Of a DNA stretch of 64,000 nt, positions 34,271 through 42,289 are shown in pieces. The notes under the pieces are model-generated. The model saw only the letters and a list, made by a program, of their open reading frames with translations, was not told the origin of the DNA and did no database searches. The first letter of the stretch is position 1; every line of letters starts with the position of its first letter. The position numbers and the translations under genes were made by a program. Source of the stretch: Lachnospiraceae bacterium (GTDB lineage: Bacteria > Bacillota > Clostridia > Lachnospirales > Lachnospiraceae); NCBI GenBank assembly GCA_900771995.1, contig CAAGQC010000055.1, positions 1-64,000 of the forward strand, read 5' to 3'.

Positions 34271-34942
34271 TCATTGAAGTGTTTTCCCCTCCGAAAAAAA
34301 TTCATGGCCTCCATGCCGGAATAACAGGGTCAGTTTCTCGTCAAACCAGCGCATGCTTTCACTGTCAGCATATTTTCTGGCGGCGAAATACAGTGCTCCC
34401 TGAGAAATATCTTCTCCAGCCAGTGCTCGTCCGACTGCATTTACCGTCTCTTCACTGATCTGTACCTTGTTATAGCTGCCGTCGACGGTGGGAGAAAACT
34501 GTGACACGCCATTCTCCCGCTGGAATACGATCTCCGTGACAGTATCCGGAAATCGATCGGAATTCAGACGGTTCAGTATCACATTGGCCACCAGCAGTTT
34601 CCCGTCTTCATCCTCGCAGCCAGCCTCGGCTTCCACGATCCGAAGCAGTACTTCCAGATCTGCCTGCTCCAGCTGGTACTTGCTCTCCCGCTGCAGTTCA
34701 CTGCAATCCACGACTCTCTGTCCGGAAGAAGTCCGGGAGGCGATCCCCATCATCATGCTTTCCCTGTCCGCAAGCATGCTCTCCTCCGTAGCTGCCTCCA
34801 GCACAGTCTTCTGCATTTCTCCACGAATTTCCTCAATCCTGCAGAGGCTCAAAAGCCCTGTCAGGAACAACAGATTTATCATAAGCAGTCCGCTTAACGC
34901 TCTTTTATACATATACGATCTGACCCTTTCCATACTTCTCAT
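34271..34942 (-). CDS. SleB-like cell wall hydrolase
   Basis: Protein of 223 aa with an N-terminal membrane or signal segment (about 13-32, ALSGLLMINLLFLTGLL) and a C-terminal Hydrolase_2/SleB catalytic domain (about 95-220). The expected LLRIVEAEAGCEDEDGKLLVANVILNRL (with the catalytic Glu) and FARKYADSE-like end are present. The SleB/CwlJ family hydrolyses spore cortex muramic lactam peptidoglycan, but related proteins also act in vegetative cells. No peptidoglycan-binding domain is attached, unlike full SleB. The gene is divergent from the AP2-domain gene; the ribosome site is weak, so the exact start is uncertain. Confidence 0.85.
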   Translation of the reverse strand: MRSMERVRSYMYKRALSGLLMINLLFLTGLLSLCRIEEIRGEMQKTVLEAATEESMLADRESMMMGIASRTSSGQRVVDCSELQRESKYQLEQADLEVLLRIVEAEAGCEDEDGKLLVANVILNRLNSDRFPDTVTEIVFQRENGVSQFSPTVDGSYNKVQISEETVNAVGRALAGEDISQGALYFAARKYADSESMRWFDEKLTLLFRHGGHEFFSEGKTLQ

Positions 34943-35022
34943 TTTGGCTCTAACTTCATTTTATGCAGCTCGTCCGAAAAATATATCTGTTGTTCCCCTG
35001 CAAAAAATGTTACTATAAGAGC

Positions 35023-35859
35023 ATGAATGAGAAAAACTGTGAAAAAGAGCAATTATATAAAGGAGTATTCCGTGCTGAAAAAAAGGATGGAACTGTATAT
35101 TACCGGGCTTCTCTGACCAGAAACGGCAAACACATCAGCCTGGGCAGTTACCCCGATGCCCTGCAGGCACACCAGGCCTACGAACAGGGACTTTTCCTGC
35201 TGTCCGATCTCTCTCTGACCCTGCAGTCCTACGAGCAGACTTCTCCCTTATCCTTCGAAAAATGGGTCTGCCTGATCAACCTGCGGGATAACGGGCTCTA
35301 CATCAGCAATCCGATCTACCTGGGGCAGCAGCTCTTCTATTACTATCTGTCTCCCCATCATGTATTGAAATTCGACATGGAGGATCTGTTCTATTACTCC
35401 TCCCATAAGATCATGCAGCGGGGAAATCATTATTTCGTGGCAGACTACGGCATGCAGCTGACGCTGACTTCCCGTTACGGCATCAAAAGCTACGGAGTTC
35501 CCGGCGTGGACTACTGTTTTGTCAACGGTGACCCCACGGACTTCCGCCGGGAGAATCTGCAGATCCATAATATCTATCACGGGGTCCGCAAAACGGCAGC
35601 AAAAAACGGACAGTACCTTTATACTGTCCGCATTCATATCCGAGGTAATTATGTTGTGGGGCGTTACGCCACAGATGTGGAAGCTGCCATTGCCTACAAC
35701 AAGGCTATCGACATCTTACGTGCCAAAGGCATCACCAGTAATTTTACCCCCAACTATGTAGAAGGAATCACTCCCCGCCGCTACGCGGAAATCTATTCCG
35801 CCCTCCCCATAGCACCGGGAATTCTGAATTATCCGGCTACTTCTCCGAATAATCAATAA
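35023..35859 (+). CDS. Protein with two AP2-like domains around a decayed HNH-type core
   Basis: Protein of 278 aa. An N-terminal AP2-like beta-sheet domain (about 10-55; YKGVF...YYRASLTRNGKHISLGSYPDALQAHQAYEQG reads like the plant ERF pattern) and a second one at the C-terminus (about 185-240; GVRKT, GRYATDVEAAIAYNKA) flank a core. The core contains VNGDPTDFRRENLQ, which resembles the 'DGNxxNNRxxNL' segment of HNH homing endonucleases, but the pair of catalytic His is not seen. It is therefore likely a DNA-binding protein derived from a mobile endonuclease, possibly domesticated as a regulator. A TATAAG box at 35014-35019 lies so close to the ATG that the transcript may be nearly leaderless. 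The 3' end overlaps the convergent GH25-like gene by 23 bases. Confidence 0.75.
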   Translation: MNEKNCEKEQLYKGVFRAEKKDGTVYYRASLTRNGKHISLGSYPDALQAHQAYEQGLFLLSDLSLTLQSYEQTSPLSFEKWVCLINLRDNGLYISNPIYLGQQLFYYYLSPHHVLKFDMEDLFYYSSHKIMQRGNHYFVADYGMQLTLTSRYGIKSYGVPGVDYCFVNGDPTDFRRENLQIHNIYHGVRKTAAKNGQYLYTVRIHIRGNYVVGRYATDVEAAIAYNKAIDILRAKGITSNFTPNYVEGITPRRYAEIYSALPIAPGILNYPATSPNNQ

Positions 35860-36964
35860 AGCTGATATTCATATTGGCATAACCGGCAATTCCATCAATG
35901 GAAACATCATTGGCATACTGCCACATGGTAAACCGGTAAGGATAATCCGGCACATCCTCCATCTGGGACAGCCATACGTCATACGCCGTTAATTTTGACA
36001 GGTCGATCTCCTTGATAAGCCACTCCTTATCCCCGTAAAGCAGGGTCTTATATCCGGCCGCCGCTATGGTATCCAGAAAAGCCTTGGTGATCTTCGTCTT
36101 GTCTGCCCGGCTGACACTCTCGATCCTCGCCGTATCGTTGTCCACGAAACTCATATCAAACGCCACCGGATAGGTGATCTTATAATCTCTGATATTGTCC
36201 AGAACCGTATTGGCTTCCTCCACGGCTTCCTCCTCCGTGATGGCCTGGGAACTGAAATACACACCGATCTGCAATCCGGCATCGGTGGCTCTCTTGATAT
36301 TATCCGTAAAATAATCATCCAAAACGATCTGTCCGCTGCCGTACCCTCTGGCACCGACCCGCAGCATCACAAAGTCCACACCGGCTTTTTTCAGTTTCAG
36401 GAAGTCCACATAATCCTGATATTTGGAAATATCCACTCCCACATAGGAAGTCAGTTTTCCATCCTGATAATACTTCATCAGATCCGACTGGCACACCAGC
36501 TTTGTAAAATCATATTCGTGCTTCGGAAGATAGGGGCTGATCAGCACCCACTCTTCCTTGCCGTCCCGGTTGGTCACCAGCGTGTGCTTTCCGTCCGTGG
36601 AAGGATCTGCCTCGGCCGTTTCCTTTTTGTCCTCTGTTTTGGAAGGTTCTTCGGAAGGCAGCGGCGGGGCTGTGGCCTCCGGATACATGTCCCAGAAGTC
36701 CAGATCCGAGGGCGATAAGGTACTTCCGGTGACCAGATCCTGCGTGTCCGGATATTTATTGGCCTGGTTGCTGTTGCTTCCCGCCTGTGATACCTGATCC
36801 GTCTGTGCAGCCACATTATTCTGTTGGTGAGAGACCGGCTGTCTGTTCAGGATCAGTACCACTGTAAGGATCGCCGCCACAAAGATCGTGACCGCCACAA
36901 TGGCACTGATCACCGTCGGTGTCAGCCCGCCTCCGTGATCTTCATAATCGTCCGGAAGACGCAT
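35837..36964 (-). CDS. Membrane-anchored GH25-like protein, catalytic Glu missing
   Basis: Protein of 375 aa with one N-terminal membrane helix (about 14-38), a long Ser/Thr/Pro/Glu linker (about 45-150), and a GH25 lysozyme-like TIM barrel (about 165-375). It has the start motif YVGVDISKYQ and FVMLRVGARGYGSG. In GH25 enzymes the strand after 'YPV' carries D-x-E; here it reads FDMSF (Asp270, Ser272), so the acid Glu is absent. The usual VDxN near the C-terminus reads ANMN. Muramidase activity is therefore doubtful; peptidoglycan binding without cleavage is possible. It is adjacent to, but 26 bases upstream of, nothing in its own direction except convergent overlap. Confidence 0.82.
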   Translation of the reverse strand: MRLPDDYEDHGGGLTPTVISAIVAVTIFVAAILTVVLILNRQPVSHQQNNVAAQTDQVSQAGSNSNQANKYPDTQDLVTGSTLSPSDLDFWDMYPEATAPPLPSEEPSKTEDKKETAEADPSTDGKHTLVTNRDGKEEWVLISPYLPKHEYDFTKLVCQSDLMKYYQDGKLTSYVGVDISKYQDYVDFLKLKKAGVDFVMLRVGARGYGSGQIVLDDYFTDNIKRATDAGLQIGVYFSSQAITEEEAVEEANTVLDNIRDYKITYPVAFDMSFVDNDTARIESVSRADKTKITKAFLDTIAAAGYKTLLYGDKEWLIKEIDLSKLTAYDVWLSQMEDVPDYPYRFTMWQYANDVSIDGIAGYANMNISFIDYSEK

Positions 36965-36989
36965 ATCTTTTCTCCTTTATGTCTTGTAT

Positions 36990-37787
36990 TTATGCTTTTA
37001 CGATACATTTCTTCGGGCATTTCTCCATGCAGGCTCCACAGCCCACACATTTCTCCGGATCAATGATGGCATGGAAATTCTCCACCTTCACTGCGTCATG
37101 CTGACAGTTCTTCACGCAGATACCGCAGCCCACGCAGCCGGTCTTGCAGGCCTTCATGGTAACGGGACCCTTGTCCGTAGAACTGCACGCCACCTGTACC
37201 GTATTGGAATAAGGCCGTAAGCTGATCAGATGCTTGGGACATACCTCCACGCATTTTCCGCAGGCCTTACATTTTTCCTTGTCCACTACCGCCACACCGT
37301 TCTCTACGTGAATGGCATCGAAGGGGCAGACCTGTGCGCAGGTTCCGAATCCCAGACAGCCACTGTTGCAGGACTTTGGTCCGCCTCCGGGGACAAAACT
37401 CATCATCCGGCAATCCTTAATGCCGTAATAATCATAATCCGTCGTGGTTCGTTCGCAGTCGCCCTGACAATGGACATATGCCACTTTCCGTTCGGAAGCC
37501 TCTGCTTCAACACCCATAATGGCGGCGATCTTCTTACCGACTTCCTCTCCGCCCACGGGACAGGTGTTCACCGCAGCTTCTCCCTTGGCAATGGCAGCCG
37601 CCAGTCCGGAACATCCGGCGAAACCGCAGCCACCGCAGTTATTTCCGGGAAGGGCGGAAAGCACCGCCTCCTCCTTCTCATCTACTTCTACTTTGAATTT
37701 AATACCGGCCACGCCAAGGAACAGTCCCACAAAGATGCCGACGATTCCGACACAGGCCGCAGCAATCAGAATTCCTGTTATACTCAT
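36990..37787 (-). CDS. rnfB: Rnf complex subunit B (polyferredoxin)
   Basis: Iron-sulfur subunit of the ferredoxin:NAD+ oxidoreductase, which couples electron flow to Na+ or H+ export; 265 aa. An N-terminal membrane helix (about 5-28) is followed by an Fe-S domain with NNCGGCGFAGC (about 50-60), then several CxxCxxCxxxC ferredoxin motifs: GTCAQVCP, CKACGKCVEVCP, CVGCGICVKNC and CVGCGACMEKCP, enough for about six clusters. It is the last gene of the C-D-G-E-A-B operon, 15 bases after rnfA, with GGAAGGAG before the ATG. Confidence 0.97.
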   Translation of the reverse strand: MSITGILIAAACVGIVGIFVGLFLGVAGIKFKVEVDEKEEAVLSALPGNNCGGCGFAGCSGLAAAIAKGEAAVNTCPVGGEEVGKKIAAIMGVEAEASERKVAYVHCQGDCERTTTDYDYYGIKDCRMMSFVPGGGPKSCNSGCLGFGTCAQVCPFDAIHVENGVAVVDKEKCKACGKCVEVCPKHLISLRPYSNTVQVACSSTDKGPVTMKACKTGCVGCGICVKNCQHDAVKVENFHAIIDPEKCVGCGACMEKCPKKCIVKA

Positions 37788-37802
37788 CTATGTTACTCCT
37801 TC

Positions 37803-38387
37803 CTAGATCAGACCGGAGAATCCGCAGAACGCAATAGCCATCAGGCCTGCTGTCAGCAGCACCATGGGCATTCCCTTGAAGGATTCCGGTACTTCATTAT
37901 ATTCCATCTTCTCGCGCAGTCCTGCCAGGATCACAATGGCAATGGTAAAGCCAAGCGCTGTGGCAAAACCATTCACGATACCCGTCAGAATCCCGTATTC
38001 CTTCTGTACATTGGTAATGGCAACACCCAGTACCGCACAGTTAGTGGTGATCAGTGGAAGATATACACCAAGAGCCTGATACAGGGAGGGCATTGCCTTC
38101 TTGAGGAACATTTCCACGAACTGTACCAGTGCCGCGATCACAAGGATAAATACGATGGTCTCCAGATACTCAATGTGTAACGGCTGTAAGATAAATTTGT
38201 AGATCACGCCCGCTACCGCACTGGCCAGAGTGATGACGAAAATAACCGCCGTTCCCATACCGCCTGCCGTCTTGATCTTACGGGATACGCCTAAGAACGG
38301 ACACAGTCCCATGAACTGGCTTAACACGATATTGCTGACGATGGAGGAACTGATCAGTAACAGAAGCATATCTTTTACACTATCCAT
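37803..38387 (-). CDS. rnfA: Rnf complex subunit A
   Basis: Polytopic membrane subunit (194 aa, six helices) homologous to RnfE and to NqrD/NqrE. Characteristic segments are NIVLSQFMGLCPFLGVS near the start (with a conserved Cys thought to be part of a membrane Fe-S cluster) and LITTNCAVLGVAI in the middle. Its start codon directly follows the rnfE stop, so translation is coupled. Confidence 0.97.
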   Translation of the reverse strand: MDSVKDMLLLLISSSIVSNIVLSQFMGLCPFLGVSRKIKTAGGMGTAVIFVITLASAVAGVIYKFILQPLHIEYLETIVFILVIAALVQFVEMFLKKAMPSLYQALGVYLPLITTNCAVLGVAITNVQKEYGILTGIVNGFATALGFTIAIVILAGLREKMEYNEVPESFKGMPMVLLTAGLMAIAFCGFSGLI

Positions 38388-39185
38388 TTATTTGTCCTCC
38401 TTATCCAGATCTATAGTCTCAAGATCATCCGTTGCCGTCTGAGGCTTTGCTGCCGCCTTGGCCGCGTCTTTCACAGCATCCTCTCCTGCACCGGTATTAT
38501 CATAAAACCGCTCCGAGCAGCCGCTCTCACCGCAGTGCAGGCAGTCATGTCCGCAGCCGGACTGGATCTTCTCATAATCCTTGCCTGCCAGCTTTCTCTT
38601 GTTCTTAATGTAGTTCTGCAAAGCCGTCAATGCAGCCAGTACGAAAAACGCACCGGGAGCCAGGCCGAAAATATTGATCGTTACATAGGAATCCGGCATG
38701 ATCTGGAATCCGAAGATGGATCCGGCAGCCAGAATCTCACGCACCGCGCCGATACAGGTCAGTGCCAGAGAGAAACCAAGTCCCATGCCAAGTCCGTCGA
38801 ACAGGGACGGAATGGGGGGATTGGAATAAGCATAGCTCTCCGCTCTTCCCAGAATGATACAGTTTACCACGATCAGAGGAATATACACGCCCAGAGCATC
38901 GTTCAGTGACGGCAGATACGCCTGCAGAAGCAACTGTACCGCAGTTACGAAGGATGCGATGATCACGATAAATGCAGGGATTCTCACCCGGCTGGGGATC
39001 ACCTTCCGGAGCAGGGAAATGATCAGGTTGCTCATGGTCAGCACCACCGCCGTGGTCAGTCCCATACCCAGTCCGTTCATGGCCGATGTGGTCACCGCCA
39101 GTGTCGGACACATTCCCAGCATCAGTACAAAAGTAGGGTTCTCCTTGATGATACCGTTATAAAGTCTCTCACCCGCTTTATTCAT
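38388..39185 (-). CDS. rnfE: Rnf complex subunit E with Cys-rich C-terminal tail
   Basis: Polytopic membrane subunit, 265 aa from the chosen start. The core (about 1-200) has NPTFVLMLGMCPTLAVTTSA and IVVNCIILGRAE, including the conserved Cys residues shared with RnfA. Beyond the last helix, a hydrophilic tail of about 65 residues carries SGCGHDCLHCGESGCSE, four Cys in a CxxxCxxCxxxxC spacing, then Ala/Lys/Asp-rich sequence. Ordinary RnfE proteins end soon after the last helix. The start at 39185 follows GGGAGGTG; the frame runs 19 codons further into rnfG. The product sits in the membrane with RnfA. Confidence 0.95.
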   Translation of the reverse strand: MNKAGERLYNGIIKENPTFVLMLGMCPTLAVTTSAMNGLGMGLTTAVVLTMSNLIISLLRKVIPSRVRIPAFIVIIASFVTAVQLLLQAYLPSLNDALGVYIPLIVVNCIILGRAESYAYSNPPIPSLFDGLGMGLGFSLALTCIGAVREILAAGSIFGFQIMPDSYVTINIFGLAPGAFFVLAALTALQNYIKNKRKLAGKDYEKIQSGCGHDCLHCGESGCSERFYDNTGAGEDAVKDAAKAAAKPQTATDDLETIDLDKEDK

Positions 39186-39804
39186 TGCCAGCACCTCCCT
39201 GTACATAATCATTAAATGCCAGAAGGCTTCCGTTGACGGCATTGGTCACCGCTTTCGTCGTGATGGTCGCACCGCTGATGGCATCGATCTCACTGTCGGA
39301 GGTGGATCCGGTCTTCGTATAGGAAAAGTTCTTCACATTCTTGTTGTGGAACTGGGGTACCAGCACATCTCCCGCTTTCATGCCCAGTCCGGGAGTCTCG
39401 GAAATACTTAAGATGGAAATATCATTGACCGTACCGTCCAGACGGATTCCCACATACAATACGATATTGCCGCCGTAGCCTTCGGAGGTCGTGGTCTGGA
39501 TCACATAGCCCAGCTGTGCTCCGGAAGCGTCCTGGGCTTCATAGACCGTACCGATGGTGATTCCGGTATCGGACAGCTTCTGGGCGGTATCCGCAGACGG
39601 TGTATAGGCATCCAGTTCTTCAAAATGTTCTGCGTCGGCGAAAACAGCCTGACAAGCTTCCTGTACTGCTTTTTCCTCCTGCAGGCGGATGGGCTCCTTG
39701 GTCAGCTCATAGACAAAGCCAAGCAAAAGTCCGGCGATCAGGGTAATGGCGAACAGGATACCCGCTTCTTTTAACATTGCCTGAATATCATTCTTATTTT
39801 TCAC
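39178..39804 (-). CDS. rnfG: Rnf complex subunit G (flavoprotein)
   Basis: Membrane-anchored subunit carrying covalent FMN, 208 aa. One N-terminal helix (about 10-30) is followed by an FMN-binding domain with SGATITTKAVTNAV near the C-terminus, where the second Thr-containing SGAT motif is the flavin attachment site. The start is set at GTG 39804, preceded by GGCAGGTG, giving an 11-base overlap with rnfD; the frame is open eight codons further. Electron transfer partner of RnfD. Confidence 0.96.
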   Translation of the reverse strand: MKNKNDIQAMLKEAGILFAITLIAGLLLGFVYELTKEPIRLQEEKAVQEACQAVFADAEHFEELDAYTPSADTAQKLSDTGITIGTVYEAQDASGAQLGYVIQTTTSEGYGGNIVLYVGIRLDGTVNDISILSISETPGLGMKAGDVLVPQFHNKNVKNFSYTKTGSTSDSEIDAISGATITTKAVTNAVNGSLLAFNDYVQGGAGNE

Positions 39805-40735
39805 GTTGCGCACCTGCCTTTCTGCCAAAAGCCACCGGCATGGTGAATTTTTCGATCAGAGGAACCAGAAGGTTGCCTAAAATGATGGCATAGGATACTC
39901 CCTCTGCTCCCGGTCCGAGGATACGGAAGATTCCCGTGAGAAGTCCCAGTACCACGCCATACACATACTGTCCTTTGATGGTAATGGGTCTGGTGACATA
40001 ATCCGTTGCCATGAAAAAGGCTCCCAGGATCAAGCCGCCGCCGGCTAACTGTGCCGAAAGATATGCGGGATCAAAACCATGGCCACCGAAGATTCCGGCA
40101 AACAGGATCACGGTCACAATGTAGGTACCGGGGATCCGAAGGTCGATCACGCCGATCAGGATCAGGAAACATGCGCCGATCAGCAGGGCGATCACGGAAG
40201 TCTCGCCGATGGTACCGGCGGTCTTACCTACGATCATATTCATGACATTGACGCTCTCTCCGGCTTTCAGTGCTGCTAACGGAGTAGCTCCGGTATAGGC
40301 ATCACAGGCAAAATTCGTCATCTGGGACGGGAAAGAGATCAACAGAAAACATCTGGCTGCCAGTGCCGGGTTCATAAAGTTCTGACCCAGACCGCCAAAC
40401 AGCATTTTTACCACAAGGATGGCAAACACGCCGCCCAGTGCCGCCATCCACAGGGGGATGCTCACCGGCAGATTCAGCGCCAGCAACAGTCCCGTTACCA
40501 CGGCTGACATATCTGAGATCGTTATTTTTTTCTTCCAGAGCCAGCCGAATAATAATTCCGTCAGTACCGTGCTTAAAATGGTCACAGCCATGACCGCCAG
40601 TGCTCTGGGGCCAAAATTATAAATTCCGAAACCGGCAGCCGGCAGCAGGGCGATCACCACCGCGGTCATAATACTGCTGGTCGTTACTTTGGATCGGATA
40701 TGAGGATTTGAAGATACTTTTAAAAGTCCGCTCAC
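39794..40735 (-). CDS. rnfD: Rnf complex subunit D (flavoprotein, ion channel)
   Basis: Large membrane subunit (313 aa, eight to ten helices) homologous to NqrB. It contains the flavin attachment motif CDAYTGATPLAAL (about 160), FGGLGQNFMNPALAARCF and FMATDYVTRPIT. It is thought to form much of the ion path. The gene starts 12 bases after rnfC ends; its 3' end overlaps rnfG. Confidence 0.97.
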   Translation of the reverse strand: MSGLLKVSSNPHIRSKVTTSSIMTAVVIALLPAAGFGIYNFGPRALAVMAVTILSTVLTELLFGWLWKKKITISDMSAVVTGLLLALNLPVSIPLWMAALGGVFAILVVKMLFGGLGQNFMNPALAARCFLLISFPSQMTNFACDAYTGATPLAALKAGESVNVMNMIVGKTAGTIGETSVIALLIGACFLILIGVIDLRIPGTYIVTVILFAGIFGGHGFDPAYLSAQLAGGGLILGAFFMATDYVTRPITIKGQYVYGVVLGLLTGIFRILGPGAEGVSYAIILGNLLVPLIEKFTMPVAFGRKAGAQREK

Positions 40736-40747
40736 TGTTCTTCCCTC

Positions 40748-42067
40748 CTACTTCTTTTTCTTCTTGGCAAGCTGGATCTTACGCATGGATTTGATCTCCT
40801 GCGTCAGAGGACGCTTTGCCGGGCATACAAAACTACAGCAGCCGCACTCACAGCATTCCATGCCGTTATGCTCCACGAAGGCTTCTTCGTCAAAGCGCTC
40901 CGCATAAGTGGCCAGGAGACTGGGAACAATACGACCGGGACATGCTTCCACGCAGCGTCCGCAGTTGATGCAGGGACTGGGCTCCATGGCAGATACATCG
41001 TCCTGGGTCAGCGCCAGCAATGCAGTAGAGGTCTTCGTGGTGGGTACGTCCAGCTGGAACATGCCAAATCCCATCATGGGGCCGCCACAGATGATCTTCT
41101 CCGGCTCCTGTTTAAAGCCGCCGGCCACATCCAGCAGTTCCTGATAGCTCATACCGATGGGCACACGGAAGTTCCGGGGATTCGCCACGGCATCACCGGT
41201 CACCGTAATAATACGCTCCATCAGAGGACGGCCTTCCGTCACGGCTCTGTAAATCGCCACCACCGTGTCCACGTTATCTACGATGCATCCCACGTCTGCA
41301 GGCAGCATGGAGGAATTGATCTTCCGTCCCGTCGTGGCATAGATCAGCTGACGCTCCGCACCCTGCGGGTACTTCGTTTTCAATGCCTTGACCGTGATCT
41401 GGGGATCATTTCTGGTCAGCTGTTTTAACAGGGAAATACAATCCGGCTTGTTGTCCTCCACAGCTAGAATACCATGGGCATTGTCGAACAGCTTCAGCAT
41501 GATCTTCAGGCCGCCGATCAGCTTGTCCGGCTCTTCCATCATTCTGCGGTAATCGGAAGTCAGATAAGGCTCACATTCCGCGCAGTTGGCAATTACATAT
41601 TCAATTTTGTCAGGATTCTTGGGAGAAAGCTTCACATGAGTAGGGAATCCGGCACCACCCATACCTACGATTCCGGCTTCCTTTACAATGTCGATGATCT
41701 CCTCCTTTGCCAGCTTATCCACCGGTGCATAAGGATGGAATTCTTCGCTCTCATACAGACCGTCATTGTCGATTACGATACTCTGTATCAGATCTCCCGT
41801 TACCACACGTCTCGTCTCGATGGCCTTCACCGTACCGGACACAGATGCATAGATGGGTGCCGACACAAATCCACCGCTTTCCGCTATCTTCTGTCCTGCC
41901 AGCACTCTGTCTCCCTTAGCCACGATGGGCTTTGCCGGAGCACCGATATGCTGGGACAGCGGATAGACCATTTCCCCTTTGGGCAGGACATCCTGGATCG
42001 GTTTGTCCTTGGACAGATCTTTTCCATCATAGGGATGTATTCCGCCTACAAATGTCAACTTTGCCAT
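40748..42067 (-). CDS. rnfC: Rnf complex subunit C
   Basis: Peripheral cytosolic subunit (439 aa) with the NADH-binding site. It has an N-terminal barrel-like region with FVGGIHPYDGKDLSKD, a Rossmann-like NADH/FMN domain with VGMGGAGFPTHVK (about 135) and ANCAECEPYL, a SLBB-like segment and, at the C-terminus, two 4Fe-4S motifs: CINCGRCVEACP and CCECGCCSFVCPAKRPL. It opens the operon. AAAGGA lies before the ATG at 42067; the ATG three codons earlier is too close to it. Confidence 0.97.
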   Translation of the reverse strand: MAKLTFVGGIHPYDGKDLSKDKPIQDVLPKGEMVYPLSQHIGAPAKPIVAKGDRVLAGQKIAESGGFVSAPIYASVSGTVKAIETRRVVTGDLIQSIVIDNDGLYESEEFHPYAPVDKLAKEEIIDIVKEAGIVGMGGAGFPTHVKLSPKNPDKIEYVIANCAECEPYLTSDYRRMMEEPDKLIGGLKIMLKLFDNAHGILAVEDNKPDCISLLKQLTRNDPQITVKALKTKYPQGAERQLIYATTGRKINSSMLPADVGCIVDNVDTVVAIYRAVTEGRPLMERIITVTGDAVANPRNFRVPIGMSYQELLDVAGGFKQEPEKIICGGPMMGFGMFQLDVPTTKTSTALLALTQDDVSAMEPSPCINCGRCVEACPGRIVPSLLATYAERFDEEAFVEHNGMECCECGCCSFVCPAKRPLTQEIKSMRKIQLAKKKKK

Positions 42068-42118
42068 TTCCAACATCCTTTCTTAGCAGTTACTTGTATT
42101 GTAGATCACATTACGATA

Positions 42119-42157
42119 ATTGTACTATTTTTATCAAATTTTATCAACTTTTATCAA
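42119..42157 (-). promoter_or_regulatory. Rnf operon promoter with three phased TTGATA boxes
   Basis: Minus-strand TTGATA occurs at 42152-42157, 42142-42147 and 42132-42137, exactly 10 bases apart. The middle one is 17 bases from TACAAT (42119-42124), an excellent promoter. The repeats are also a plausible binding site on one face of the helix. Confidence 0.65.
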
Positions 42158-42289
42158 CAAAATGCTACTGCAAAATATAAAATTATGGTAAAATAAATTC
42201 ACCCAAAGAAAGTCTGTGTGACTGCCCGCAGGCGACACAAGCTTTCTGTTTATTAAGTTAATTGCCCACACGGCAGAAAGAGGTCATAC

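Noticed and set aside
42200..42285. Kink-turn riboswitch in the leader of the YprB-like gene
   Set aside because: A short hairpin with GA/GA mismatches is visible, but no known riboswitch core or expression platform can be drawn; too weak to claim.
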